From Actinomycetes bacterium (GTDB lineage: Bacteria > Actinomycetota > Coriobacteriia > Anaerosomatales > Anaerosomataceae): 10,343 nucleotides of DNA. The DNA is taken from the NCBI GenBank assembly GCA_021850085.1, contig JAJZRZ010000040.1:1-10343 (forward strand), in the 5' to 3' direction. Below the pieces are notes generated by a model. It did no database searches and was not told the origin of the DNA. It saw only the letters and a program-made list of their open reading frames with translations. Positions 1 through 5,328 of this stretch are shown here, in pieces. The position numbers and the translations under genes were made by a program. Each line of letters opens with the position of its first letter. Position 1 is the stretch's first letter.

Positions 1-226
1 ATGCTGCTGCCAGTCACAGATCGAGTCACCGCAGCGTACACAACTTGATGGTACGTTCACACGGCCACAGGCGACAACAGTGCCATCTCGAGAAGTCTGG
101 ACACCTTCGTGAGCGCGATGGCAGTCGGCACGCGCGACTCGCCGGGTCGAAGCCGTTGTTGACCGAATGGCTGGTGATGGCCCATCACGCAGGTTAAACC
201 TTCTCTTCGGCCGGAACGACCCATCG
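1..226. other. Non-coding left edge, no gene recognised
   Basis: I see no convincing coding frame here. The only structured element is a short perfect dyad, GTGATGG-C-CCATCAC, at 174-188. It lies about 40 bp beyond the stop codon of the minus-strand DUF2325 gene. It has no U-rich tail on either strand, so it is not a standard terminator. It could be a protein-binding palindrome or chance. Confidence 0.4.
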
Positions 227-535
227 TTAACGCATCCTCTCCGACTCGCGCGAACACGAGAGCTGTGACAGACAGTCGCGCACTGCTGTCACTCCGCATC
301 TGTGGCAGGGGACGACCGGCACTCCCTTTTGCCTGGCCAGCTTGTACACCTCTCTTGCAGTGGTGTGCGAGATGAGATTGGTCACGAGGATGACGCCGTC
401 GGCTCGGTCGAGCTTGTTTCCAACACCGCGCTTGAGTGAGTTGAAGACTCGTATCTCAAGACCCTCGTGTTCGTGGGCAAGCGCGGCATAGTGGGACGAA
501 AGGCGATCCAGCCCGCCGACTACAGCGACGGTCAT
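227..535 (-). CDS. DUF2325 family protein
   Basis: This 102-residue protein matches the layout of the DUF2325 family. It begins with a beta strand and glycine turn (TVAVVGG, residues 2-8). A central RADGVILVT strand (44-52) follows, then the family-like stretch NLISHTTAREVYKLARQKG (53-71) and the strand VPVVPC (72-77). The layout resembles a small Rossmann-like fold, and the family has no established biochemical role. Cysteines at 77, 80, 88 and 94 may bind metal or be redox active, which is inference. Its ATG overlaps the TGA of the upstream 84-residue gene in an ATGA (535-532), so the two are translationally coupled. The C-terminal dozen residues after the last helix look non-conserved. Family assignment is by pattern recognition only. 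Confidence 0.72.
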   Translation of the reverse strand: MTVAVVGGLDRLSSHYAALAHEHEGLEIRVFNSLKRGVGNKLDRADGVILVTNLISHTTAREVYKLARQKGVPVVPCHRCGVTAVRDCLSQLSCSRESERMR

Positions 536-786
536 CGCTCGAGTCCATCTGGCAGCGGCTGCACATGCACCGCGGTTGCAATATCATATGGCAGCGTCAC
601 GACTCGCTCTCCATCAAGCTGCAGCTCCACGTAGCGCGGCTCGTGGACTGGATATCGAGCGAGCACACGTGCATATCGTCCTTGGGTGACGCCAACCGCT
701 TGATAGGGTTCATGACTGCGGCCGTCGGATGAGCCCATGAAGCTGATGCGGCAACCAACCTGAACTGGCATATCAATGAGTAACAT
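532..786 (-). CDS. Hypothetical protein, 84 residues, coupled to DUF2325 gene
   Basis: I do not recognise this family. The protein is 84 residues with no signal peptide or membrane segment. Its second half alternates in a beta-strand-like way (RYVELQLDGERVVTLPYDIA), suggesting a small beta-rich domain. A GTG at 792 opens the longest frame, but it lies inside the strong Shine-Dalgarno GGGAGGGG (792-799, read on the minus strand). The ATG at 786 is 5 nt from that site and is the better start. The stop overlaps the ATG of the DUF2325 gene by 4 nt, so the pair is an operon and probably works together. A weak promoter-like pair (TGGACT at 857-862 and TAGGCT at 834-839, spacer 17, minus strand) lies upstream. 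Confidence 0.65.
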   Translation of the reverse strand: MLLIDMPVQVGCRISFMGSSDGRSHEPYQAVGVTQGRYARVLARYPVHEPRYVELQLDGERVVTLPYDIATAVHVQPLPDGLER

Positions 787-792
787 CTTCAC

Positions 793-1150
793 CCCTCCCT
801 TTGCGCTGCCCGAATCGCCTTCATACAGAAGTTAGCCTATACGAATCTCCGGCCTTAGTCCAGACAAAGTACACGCGATGTCTCAGCCGGGGCACACACG
901 CATCGCTGAGGACGGAGCTGCGCGCGATGAGCATGACGCCGAGGAAGCCGAGCTCTACGGACTCCGCCAGGCGATCTCCCGGCGAGCCGCCGGAGTGATC
1001 TACTCGCACGCCCTGCTCGCGCGTTACTCATCGACCATGGAGCTGCCCCGTGCACACGCGGGCGCATCCCCCTCACACCAACGGCAAGGCGAAGTGCTCA
1101 ACTCGGTTGATGCTCAACAGCTGGACGCACCGCAAGACCCTGCGTAAACA
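793..1150. other. Gene-poor stretch between DUF2325 pair and lexA
   Basis: No recognisable gene fills this stretch. The most gene-like frame runs on the plus strand from 878 to 1147 (89 residues). Its middle section (DEHDAEEAELYGLRQAISRR and following) has actinobacterial-looking codon choice. It ends 4 nt before a strong hairpin at 1152-1181. It has no Shine-Dalgarno, no recognisable domain and a disordered tail, so it may be a decayed gene or chance. Overlapping frames on the minus strand are arginine-rich and look like artefacts of high GC. The start of the stretch (799-860) serves as the leader of the minus-strand pair. Confidence 0.3.
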
Positions 1151-1151
1151 A

Positions 1152-1181
1152 CGAGGAGAGCGCCGGCAGGCGCTCTCCTCG
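1152..1181 (-). terminator. Strong intrinsic-type hairpin downstream of lexA
   Basis: A perfect 13-bp stem (CGAGGAGAGCGCC at 1152-1164, complement at 1169-1181) closes a GGCA loop. Read on the minus strand the stem is followed by TTGTTTACGC, a moderately U-rich tail, which fits termination of lexA about 100 nt after its stop. The plus-strand tail (GCTGAATCTT) is poorer, so plus-strand termination is less certain although a doubtful plus-strand frame ends 4 nt before it. The 99 nt between the hairpin and lexA hold nothing I recognise. Confidence 0.75.
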
Positions 1182-1280
1182 GCTGAATCTTCGACCAAGA
1201 CCACAGCCAATCGCATGGCTGCTTCGGTGGCCCGTCGTCGATCCTGAGGACATCCCGACGCAACAAGTCTGGCAGTACGG

Positions 1281-1913
1281 CTAGAGGCGGCGGAAGAGCG
1301 CGACCACCTTGCCGAGGACCGCGAAATCCACATACCCGTCGGCGTAGATCGGTTCCATGGTGACGTTCTCAGGCTGCAGTCGGATTCTTTCGCCTTCGCG
1401 GAAGAAGCGCTTCACGGTGGCCTCCTCGTCGATCATCGCCACCACGATGTCCCCGTTGGTGGCATCGCGCTGTTGACGGACCACAGCGTAGTCGCCGTCG
1501 AGGATGCCCGCATCTATCATGCTCTCACCTTTGACCCGCAGGACGAACGTATCCTCGCCGGCGAACGAGGCGGGGAGGGGGAGCGTGGCCTCGATGTTCT
1601 CCGCCGCGAGTATCGGCGCTCCTGCCGCCACTTGTCCGACGAGCGGCACGGCTTGGACGCTTTCGTAGTCAATGCCGCGCTCCGTGTCCCGATAGTCGAG
1701 CACCTCAAGCGCTCGCGGCTTTGACGGGTCACGACGCAAGAGCCCCTTCACCTCGAGCGCCGCCAAGTGGGAGTGCACAGTGGATGAGGACGACAGTCCC
1801 ACCGCCTCGCCGATTTCTCTGACGGACGGCGGAAAGCCGCGACGATGTATCTCCGCCCGGACGAAATCCAATATCTCGCGCTGTCGCGCTGTAAGTTCGC
1901 GCCTGTAGGCCAT
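1281..1913 (-). CDS. lexA: LexA SOS repressor
   Basis: LexA represses DNA-damage genes and inactivates itself by autocleavage when stimulated by RecA filaments. The 210-residue protein has the usual two parts. An N-terminal winged helix covers [16 protein letters not shown] through the recognition region [24 protein letters not shown] (residues 27-50). A C-terminal S24 peptidase-like domain follows. The cleavage bond is Ala97-Gly98 in QVAAGAP. The catalytic serine is Ser131 in [10 protein letters not shown] and the lysine is Lys168 in EATVKRF. The frame stays open far upstream, but ATG 1913 gives the family N-terminus [11 protein letters not shown] and has AGGGGG 7 nt before it. Length is normal. 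It diverges from the LysM gene, and its promoter overlaps an SOS box, indicating autorepression. Confidence 0.97.
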   Translation of the reverse strand: MAYRRELTARQREILDFVRAEIHRRGFPPSVREIGEAVGLSSSSTVHSHLAALEVKGLLRRDPSKPRALEVLDYRDTERGIDYESVQAVPLVGQVAAGAPILAAENIEATLPLPASFAGEDTFVLRVKGESMIDAGILDGDYAVVRQQRDATNGDIVVAMIDEEATVKRFFREGERIRLQPENVTMEPIYADGYVDFAVLGKVVALFRRL

Positions 1914-1950
1914 CAGATACCCCCTGCCGCCGGACGTGCGCCGTCCATCG

Positions 1951-1979
1951 AGTTTACGCCACGAGAGACGGTCCTGCAA
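1951..1979 (-). promoter_or_regulatory. Candidate lexA promoter
   Basis: On the minus strand TTGCAG (1979-1974) and TAAACT (1956-1951) are separated by exactly 17 nt and lie 38 nt upstream of the lexA ATG. The -35 element overlaps the edge of the SOS box at 1977-1990, which is where LexA would block RNA polymerase. The call rests on sequence match and position only. Confidence 0.6.
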
Positions 1980-1990
1980 ACACATGTTCG
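1977..1990. promoter_or_regulatory. SOS box 1 (near-consensus)
   Basis: CAAACACATGTTCG matches CGAAC-N4-GTTCG at 9 of 10 fixed positions, the difference being A for G at position 2. It overlaps the candidate lexA -35 element, so this box probably mediates lexA autoregulation. Confidence 0.7.
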
Positions 1991-2000
1991 TGTGCGCCCC

Positions 2001-2029
2001 TTGCACCCCGAACGCACGTTCGCTATTCT
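2001..2029 (+). promoter_or_regulatory. Candidate promoter of the LysM gene
   Basis: TTGCAC (2001-2006) and TATTCT (2024-2029) are spaced by 17 nt and read toward the LysM gene. A perfect SOS box (2009-2022) fills nearly all of the spacer, and another begins 6 nt after the -10. Bound LexA would therefore occlude this promoter. The leader would be about 85 nt and contains a small dyad, TGACA-GCG-TGTCA, at 2061-2073 of unknown meaning. Confidence 0.6.
2009..2022. promoter_or_regulatory. SOS box 2 (perfect)
   Basis: CGAACGCACGTTCG is a perfect match to the CGAAC-N4-GTTCG LexA operator of Gram-positive and actinobacterial genomes. It lies within the spacer of the LysM-gene promoter. Confidence 0.9.
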
Positions 2030-2035
2030 CGATAG

Positions 2036-2049
2036 CGAACACCTGTTCG
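2036..2049. promoter_or_regulatory. SOS box 3 (perfect)
   Basis: CGAACACCTGTTCG is a second perfect CGAAC-N4-GTTCG operator. Its centre is 27 bp from that of box 2, just downstream of the -10 of the LysM promoter and close to the expected start of transcription. Confidence 0.9.
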
Positions 2050-2120
2050 TATCGCGTGTGTGACAGCGTGTCAGACCGGGGGAGTAGGGTCGTTCGCGTG
2101 CACCCAGCCGAGGAGACGAC

Positions 2121-2492
2121 ATGAACGCGTACCGCACCTCGTTCCACGTGAGCCCGCGCCGCCCGCGCACCGCGCGGCATCACGGGCGGCCACAGCCGGC
2201 CGTCCACCCGGCCGTGGCCGCGCTGCTGGTAGTCACTGCGACGGTCCTCGTTGCCAGCCTCGCCCTCGAGCCCCCTGCACCGGGTACCTCCTCATGGGCC
2301 ACGGTTAGTGTTCAACAGGGTGGAACCTTGTGGGGGATCGCCAGATCTCATCCCGTGCCTGGCCTTTCCACCGCGGAGATCATCGAGCTGATCCGCACCG
2401 AGAACGGGCTTGACTCCAGCAGGCTGTACGCAGGCCAATCGCTGCGAGTGCCGAGCACTGCGGCCGAGACCATGGCACTCGCCAGGCGCTGA
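2121..2492 (+). CDS. Membrane-anchored LysM protein, likely SOS division inhibitor (YneA/ChiZ-like)
   Basis: This 123-residue protein has a basic N-terminus (residues 1-28), one hydrophobic segment (about 29-49, [13 protein letters not shown]) and a LysM peptidoglycan-binding domain (about 61-111). The LysM domain contains [36 protein letters not shown] and ends near the C-terminus. The layout matches the small SOS-induced division inhibitors encoded beside lexA: YneA in Bacillus and Rv2719c/ChiZ in Mycobacterium, with DivS as a functional analogue in Corynebacterium. The inferred role is to delay septation at the membrane/cell wall while DNA is repaired. The start ATG has GAGGAG 5 nt upstream. 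The SOS boxes upstream indicate LexA control. Sequence identity among such proteins is low, so function rests on architecture, operators and synteny. Confidence 0.85.
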   Translation: MNAYRTSFHVSPRRPRTARHHGRPQPAVHPAVAALLVVTATVLVASLALEPPAPGTSSWATVSVQQGGTLWGIARSHPVPGLSTAEIIELIRTENGLDSSRLYAGQSLRVPSTAAETMALARR

Positions 2493-2550
2493 TCTTTGTT
2501 TCCGCAGGCCGGAGCCCAGATCGCCCATCACTGGACGCCCACATTCGCGG

Positions 2551-2579
2551 TTGTCGCCCCATATCTTGTGTGCTAGGCT
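2551..2579 (+). promoter_or_regulatory. Candidate nrdR promoter with extended -10
   Basis: TTGTCG (2551-2556) and TAGGCT (2574-2579) are spaced by 17 nt, and TGC directly precedes the -10, giving an extended -10 motif. TAGGCT-like hexamers are common -10 elements in actinobacteria. Transcription would begin near 2586, giving a leader of about 25 nt before the nrdR ATG. Confidence 0.55.
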
Positions 2580-2602
2580 TTCTTCAGTCCTAGATATGGG
2601 GG
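2556..2602. promoter_or_regulatory. Candidate pair of NrdR boxes / inverted repeat over nrdR promoter
   Basis: The 16-mer at 2556-2571 (GCCCCATATCTTGTGT) agrees at 12 of 16 positions with the NrdR box ACACWATATATWGTGT. The 16-mer at 2587-2602 agrees at 9 of 16. Their centres are 31 bp apart, the phase known for paired NrdR boxes. The two share a perfect 10-bp inverted repeat, CCCCATATCT (2557-2566) and AGATATGGGG (2592-2601), in the same register. The first box lies between -35 and -10, and the second covers the transcript start and Shine-Dalgarno region. This suggests nrdR autoregulation. The second box is degenerate, so the call is tentative. Confidence 0.45.
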
Positions 2603-2610
2603 ATATGCCG

Positions 2611-3057
2611 ATGAAATGTCCGTTCTGCGGCCATAACGAGACGAGGGTCGTCGATTCACGCGACTCGGAAGCCCAGGACGCGATCAGGCGACGTCGCGAA
2701 TGCCTCGACTGCGCGAAACGTTTCACCACCTACGAGCGACGTGAGGAGATGCCGCTCATGGTGCGAAAGAAAGATGGGGCAACAGAACCGTTCGACCGCG
2801 GCAAGCTGCTGCGCGGCCTGGTCGTAGCCACAGCGAAACGACCAGTGCAACCCTCGATGCTCGAAGGTCTGATCGACGACATCGAGTCGGAACTGCACAA
2901 CGCCATGCAGTACGAAATACCGGCCAAGCAACTGGGCGATATGGTTCTTCGGCGGTTGCTCGAGCTGGACAAGGTAGCCTACATCCGGTTCGCATCCGTG
3001 TACAAGGAGTTCAATGACCTCGACAGCTTCACCTCGGAGCTGAAGAAGCTGGGCTGA
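2611..3057 (+). CDS. nrdR: Transcriptional repressor NrdR
   Basis: NrdR senses ATP/dATP and represses ribonucleotide reductase operons. The 148-residue protein has the N-terminal zinc ribbon with Cys3 and Cys6 (MKCPFCGH) and Cys31 and Cys34 (CLDC), followed by KRFTTYER. An ATP-cone domain spans about 49-139 (VRKKDGATEPFDRGKLLRGL to the YIRFASVYKEF region). Length is normal for the family. Two earlier in-frame ATGs exist (2596 and 2605), but ATG 2611 gives the canonical MKCPFCG start, and GGGGGA lies 7 nt before it. It follows the LysM gene, as in Mycobacterium. No ribonucleotide reductase gene lies in this window, so its targets are elsewhere. It probably shares a transcript with the redoxin and dut genes (gap 36 nt). 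Confidence 0.96.
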   Translation: MKCPFCGHNETRVVDSRDSEAQDAIRRRRECLDCAKRFTTYERREEMPLMVRKKDGATEPFDRGKLLRGLVVATAKRPVQPSMLEGLIDDIESELHNAMQYEIPAKQLGDMVLRRLLELDKVAYIRFASVYKEFNDLDSFTSELKKLG

Positions 3058-3093
3058 AGCTCAAGATGGCGCTCACGACGTAGAGGCGGATGC

Positions 3094-3339
3094 ATGGAAG
3101 TGAAACTCTTCATACGTGAACACTGCCCCGAGTGTCCGGCCGCGATGCGTGCGTGCGAGGGCATTGCGAACCTCTCGGTCTACGATCTGGCTGACCTCCA
3201 TGGACTCGTCGAAGCGTCGTCTTTGGGCGTGCGCAACACGCCGTCGGTGGTCGTCGTCGACTCCGCAGGACGCGAAGTGGCTGGCTGGCGCGGCGAAACA
3301 CCTGCGGCGGCCGAGCTGCGCGCGGTATTGGCGAACTGA
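3094..3339 (+). CDS. Small thioredoxin/glutaredoxin-like protein with CPEC motif
   Basis: This 81-residue protein has the minimal thioredoxin fold. An opening strand (EVKLFIREH) leads into the redox motif Cys11-Pro-Glu-Cys14. A Thr49-Pro50 follows, the usual cis-proline position, then the strand SVVVVDSAGREVAGWRG and a final helix. An additional Cys21 lies one or two turns after the active site. The length and order resemble NrdH/glutaredoxin-type electron donors, but CPEC is not the usual CVQC or CPYC. The substrate is unknown. Lying between nrdR and dut, it is a candidate electron donor for a ribonucleotide reductase, or a regulator of thiol state (inference). AGAGG lies about 7 nt before the ATG. 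The stop is 4 nt before the dut start. Confidence 0.8.
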   Translation: MEVKLFIREHCPECPAAMRACEGIANLSVYDLADLHGLVEASSLGVRNTPSVVVVDSAGREVAGWRGETPAAAELRAVLAN

Positions 3340-3343
3340 AACG

Positions 3344-3784
3344 ATGCCCGGCATCCCGCTGAGAATCAAGCGGCTGGACAAAGGGCTTCCGCTTCCTTCA
3401 TACGCCCACGACAGCGACGCCGGACTTGATCTGTACTCAGCCGAGGACCGCACCCTGGCCCCATTCGAGCGCGCACTGGTGGGGACCGGCATCGCCGTGG
3501 CGATTCCGGAAGGTCATGCGGGCTTCGTACAGCCGCGAAGCGGCCTCGCCATCGACAGGGGGCTGTCGTTCGTCAACACGCCTGGCCTGATCGACAGCCA
3601 CTACCGAGGCGAGGTACGCGTCATCGCCATCAACATGGACCCCGGCGAACATCTGCACATCAGAAGAGGTGCGAAGATCGCCCAGCTCGTGATCCAAGCG
3701 GTAGGGACGGCCTCGCTGATCGAGGTCGACGATCTCGATGCGACGCACCGGGGGGAGAACGGCTTTGGCAGCACCGGGGTCTGA
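3344..3784 (+). CDS. dut: dUTP diphosphatase (dUTPase)
   Basis: Dut hydrolyses dUTP to dUMP and pyrophosphate, keeping uracil out of DNA and supplying dUMP for thymidylate synthesis. The 146-residue protein carries all five motifs of trimeric dUTPases. Motif I is SDAGLDLY (24-31), II is PRSGLA (64-69), III is GLIDSHYRGEV (81-91, catalytic Asp84 and base-recognition Tyr87). Motif IV is RGAKIAQLVI (108-117) and V is the P-loop-like RGENGFGSTG (136-145). Length is standard. The ATG lies 4 nt after the redoxin stop with no clear Shine-Dalgarno of its own, which suggests translational coupling. Its frame is open upstream, but that extension is only a shadow of the redoxin gene. Confidence 0.97.
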   Translation: MPGIPLRIKRLDKGLPLPSYAHDSDAGLDLYSAEDRTLAPFERALVGTGIAVAIPEGHAGFVQPRSGLAIDRGLSFVNTPGLIDSHYRGEVRVIAINMDPGEHLHIRRGAKIAQLVIQAVGTASLIEVDDLDATHRGENGFGSTGV

Positions 3785-3963
3785 TACGACCGGTTTCAGC
3801 CGTCGTCGCGCGTCTTCACGCCACCGATCCCTTCACATGCCAGTGTTCCTCGCGCGCGTTCGGAAGGGGGGATCGACGAGAGGGAGTGAGGCCTCGTACG
3901 CCACCGGCACCCGGCCGGACCTCGGCGCATACCCACAAGGAACTTAGTTGAAAGGCTGATGCG
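3785..3963. other. Intergenic region between dut and purine permease
   Basis: This 179-nt stretch holds no gene and no clear terminator. I looked for a purine-riboswitch-like core and for paired promoter hexamers and saw neither convincingly. An imperfect hairpin, roughly ACGAGaGG with CCTCGT around 3875-3900, is possible. AAAGG at 3951-3955 is the ribosome-binding site of the permease. The permeases may be read from the upstream operon or from a promoter I cannot identify. Confidence 0.35.
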
Positions 3964-5319
3964 ATGGAGAAGTTCTTCAAGTTCAGCGAGCGTGGAACCA
4001 CTCTGCGAACCGAGATCATCGCAGGAGTGACCACGTTCATGACGATGGCCTACATCATCTTCGTCAACCCGGGGATCCTGTCCTCGATGTTCGGTGAGGC
4101 CGCGAGCGAGTGGATTCCCGCGCTCGCGACCGCGACCGCGCTCGGCGCCGCGATCATGTGCGTAGCCATGGGCGTCGTCTCCAACCGCCCGCTGGCGCTC
4201 GCCTCGGGAATGGGCCTGAACGCTGTGGTCGCCTTCAGCATCGTCCTCGGTGCCGGAGTGCCTTGGCAGGTCGGGATGGCCGTGGTCTTCGTCGAGGGCA
4301 TCATCATCTTGTTGCTCGTGCTGACCGGTCTGCGTGAGGCGATCATGAACGCCATCCCGATCAACCTGAAGCGAGCGATCGGCGTGGGCATCGGCCTGTT
4401 CATCACATTCATCGGCTTGGTGGCCGGCGGTCTCGTGACAGCCAACCCCGTGACGCTGGTCCAGCTCGGTGACTTCACCAAACCGGCGGTGTGGGTGACC
4501 CTGATCGGCCTGGTCGCGATCTTCGCGTTCATGGCGCTCAAGATCAAAGGCGACATCTTGTGGGGCATTCTCGTTGCCGCCTTGGCCGCGCTCATCTTCA
4601 AGGTGACCTCGCTTCCGACCGAGATCGTCGCGCCGCTGGACTTCCGCACATTCTTCGCACCGTTCCAGACGCCCGAGGGTACCGACTCGATCGCGCTTCT
4701 CCAGGTGTTCACACCGACGCTGCTGCTGTTCGTCTTCGCACTCATGCTCACTGATTTCTTTGACACCATGGGCACCGTTCTCTCGGTCGGTGAGCAGGCT
4801 GGCTTCGTGGACGAGCAGGGGCAGGTCCCGGGTGTTCGCGGCATCCTCGCTGTCGACTCCACGGCCGCGGCTGTCGGCGGATTGTTCGGTGCAAGCTCGA
4901 TCACGACCTACATAGAATCCGCCGCGGGTGTGGCCGAGGGCGGGCGCACCGGCCTGACTCCGATCGTCACGGGTATACTGTTCGCCCTGACGGTCTTCTT
5001 CACCCCAGTCATCGCGATGATCGGCGGCTCCGCGTCGATAACCGCCGGTGCTCTGATCGTCGTCGGCTTCCTGATGATGACGAACATCAAAGAGATTCCT
5101 TGGACCGACTTCGAGAACGCGTTTCCTGCGTTCCTCACCATCGTCGGCATCCCGCTGACGTACAACATCGCCTATGGAATCGGCCTAGGCTTCATAAGCT
5201 ACGTGCTGATCAAGCTGCTGAACCGCAAGGCCGACGAGATCCATTGGCTGATGTATGTAGTGAGCGCAGCGTTCGCGCTGGCCTTCGTGCTTCCCAGTAT
5301 CCAATCCATGATCGGCTAG
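3964..5319 (+). CDS. NCS2 family purine permease (AzgA type)
   Basis: The 451-residue membrane protein belongs to the AzgA-like branch of NCS2 transporters, which take up adenine, guanine or hypoxanthine by proton symport. The typical start is seen (FFKFSERGTTLRTEIIAGVTTFMTMAYIIFVNPGIL). So are many hydrophobic helices, DFFDTMGTVLSVGEQAG near residue 265, and GASSITTYIESAAGVAEGGRTGLT near 310. Length matches the family (PbuG, GhxP, AdeP and AzgA relatives). The exact purine cannot be told from sequence. AAAGG lies 8 nt before the ATG. It is followed after 9 nt by a uracil permease gene, so the two are cotranscribed and together serve purine and pyrimidine salvage beside dut and nrdR. Confidence 0.93.
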   Translation: MEKFFKFSERGTTLRTEIIAGVTTFMTMAYIIFVNPGILSSMFGEAASEWIPALATATALGAAIMCVAMGVVSNRPLALASGMGLNAVVAFSIVLGAGVPWQVGMAVVFVEGIIILLLVLTGLREAIMNAIPINLKRAIGVGIGLFITFIGLVAGGLVTANPVTLVQLGDFTKPAVWVTLIGLVAIFAFMALKIKGDILWGILVAALAALIFKVTSLPTEIVAPLDFRTFFAPFQTPEGTDSIALLQVFTPTLLLFVFALMLTDFFDTMGTVLSVGEQAGFVDEQGQVPGVRGILAVDSTAAAVGGLFGASSITTYIESAAGVAEGGRTGLTPIVTGILFALTVFFTPVIAMIGGSASITAGALIVVGFLMMTNIKEIPWTDFENAFPAFLTIVGIPLTYNIAYGIGLGFISYVLIKLLNRKADEIHWLMYVVSAAFALAFVLPSIQSMIG

Positions 5320-5328
5320 GGGGCTGGT

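Noticed and set aside
1914..2207. Long N-terminal extension of LexA
   Set aside because: The extension runs through the SOS boxes and both promoters, and the canonical LexA start with a good ribosome-binding site is at 1913.
2557..2601. RNA hairpin hiding the nrdR ribosome-binding site
   Set aside because: The left arm lies upstream of the expected transcript start, so the repeat is more likely a DNA operator. It would apply only if transcription starts further upstream.
3785..3963. Purine riboswitch before the purine permease
   Set aside because: No recognisable purine-aptamer core or paired-loop pattern could be seen.
4050..4904. 284-residue minus-strand reading frame
   Set aside because: It is antisense to the purine permease. 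Its Met/Pro/Thr-rich composition is typical of a shadow frame.
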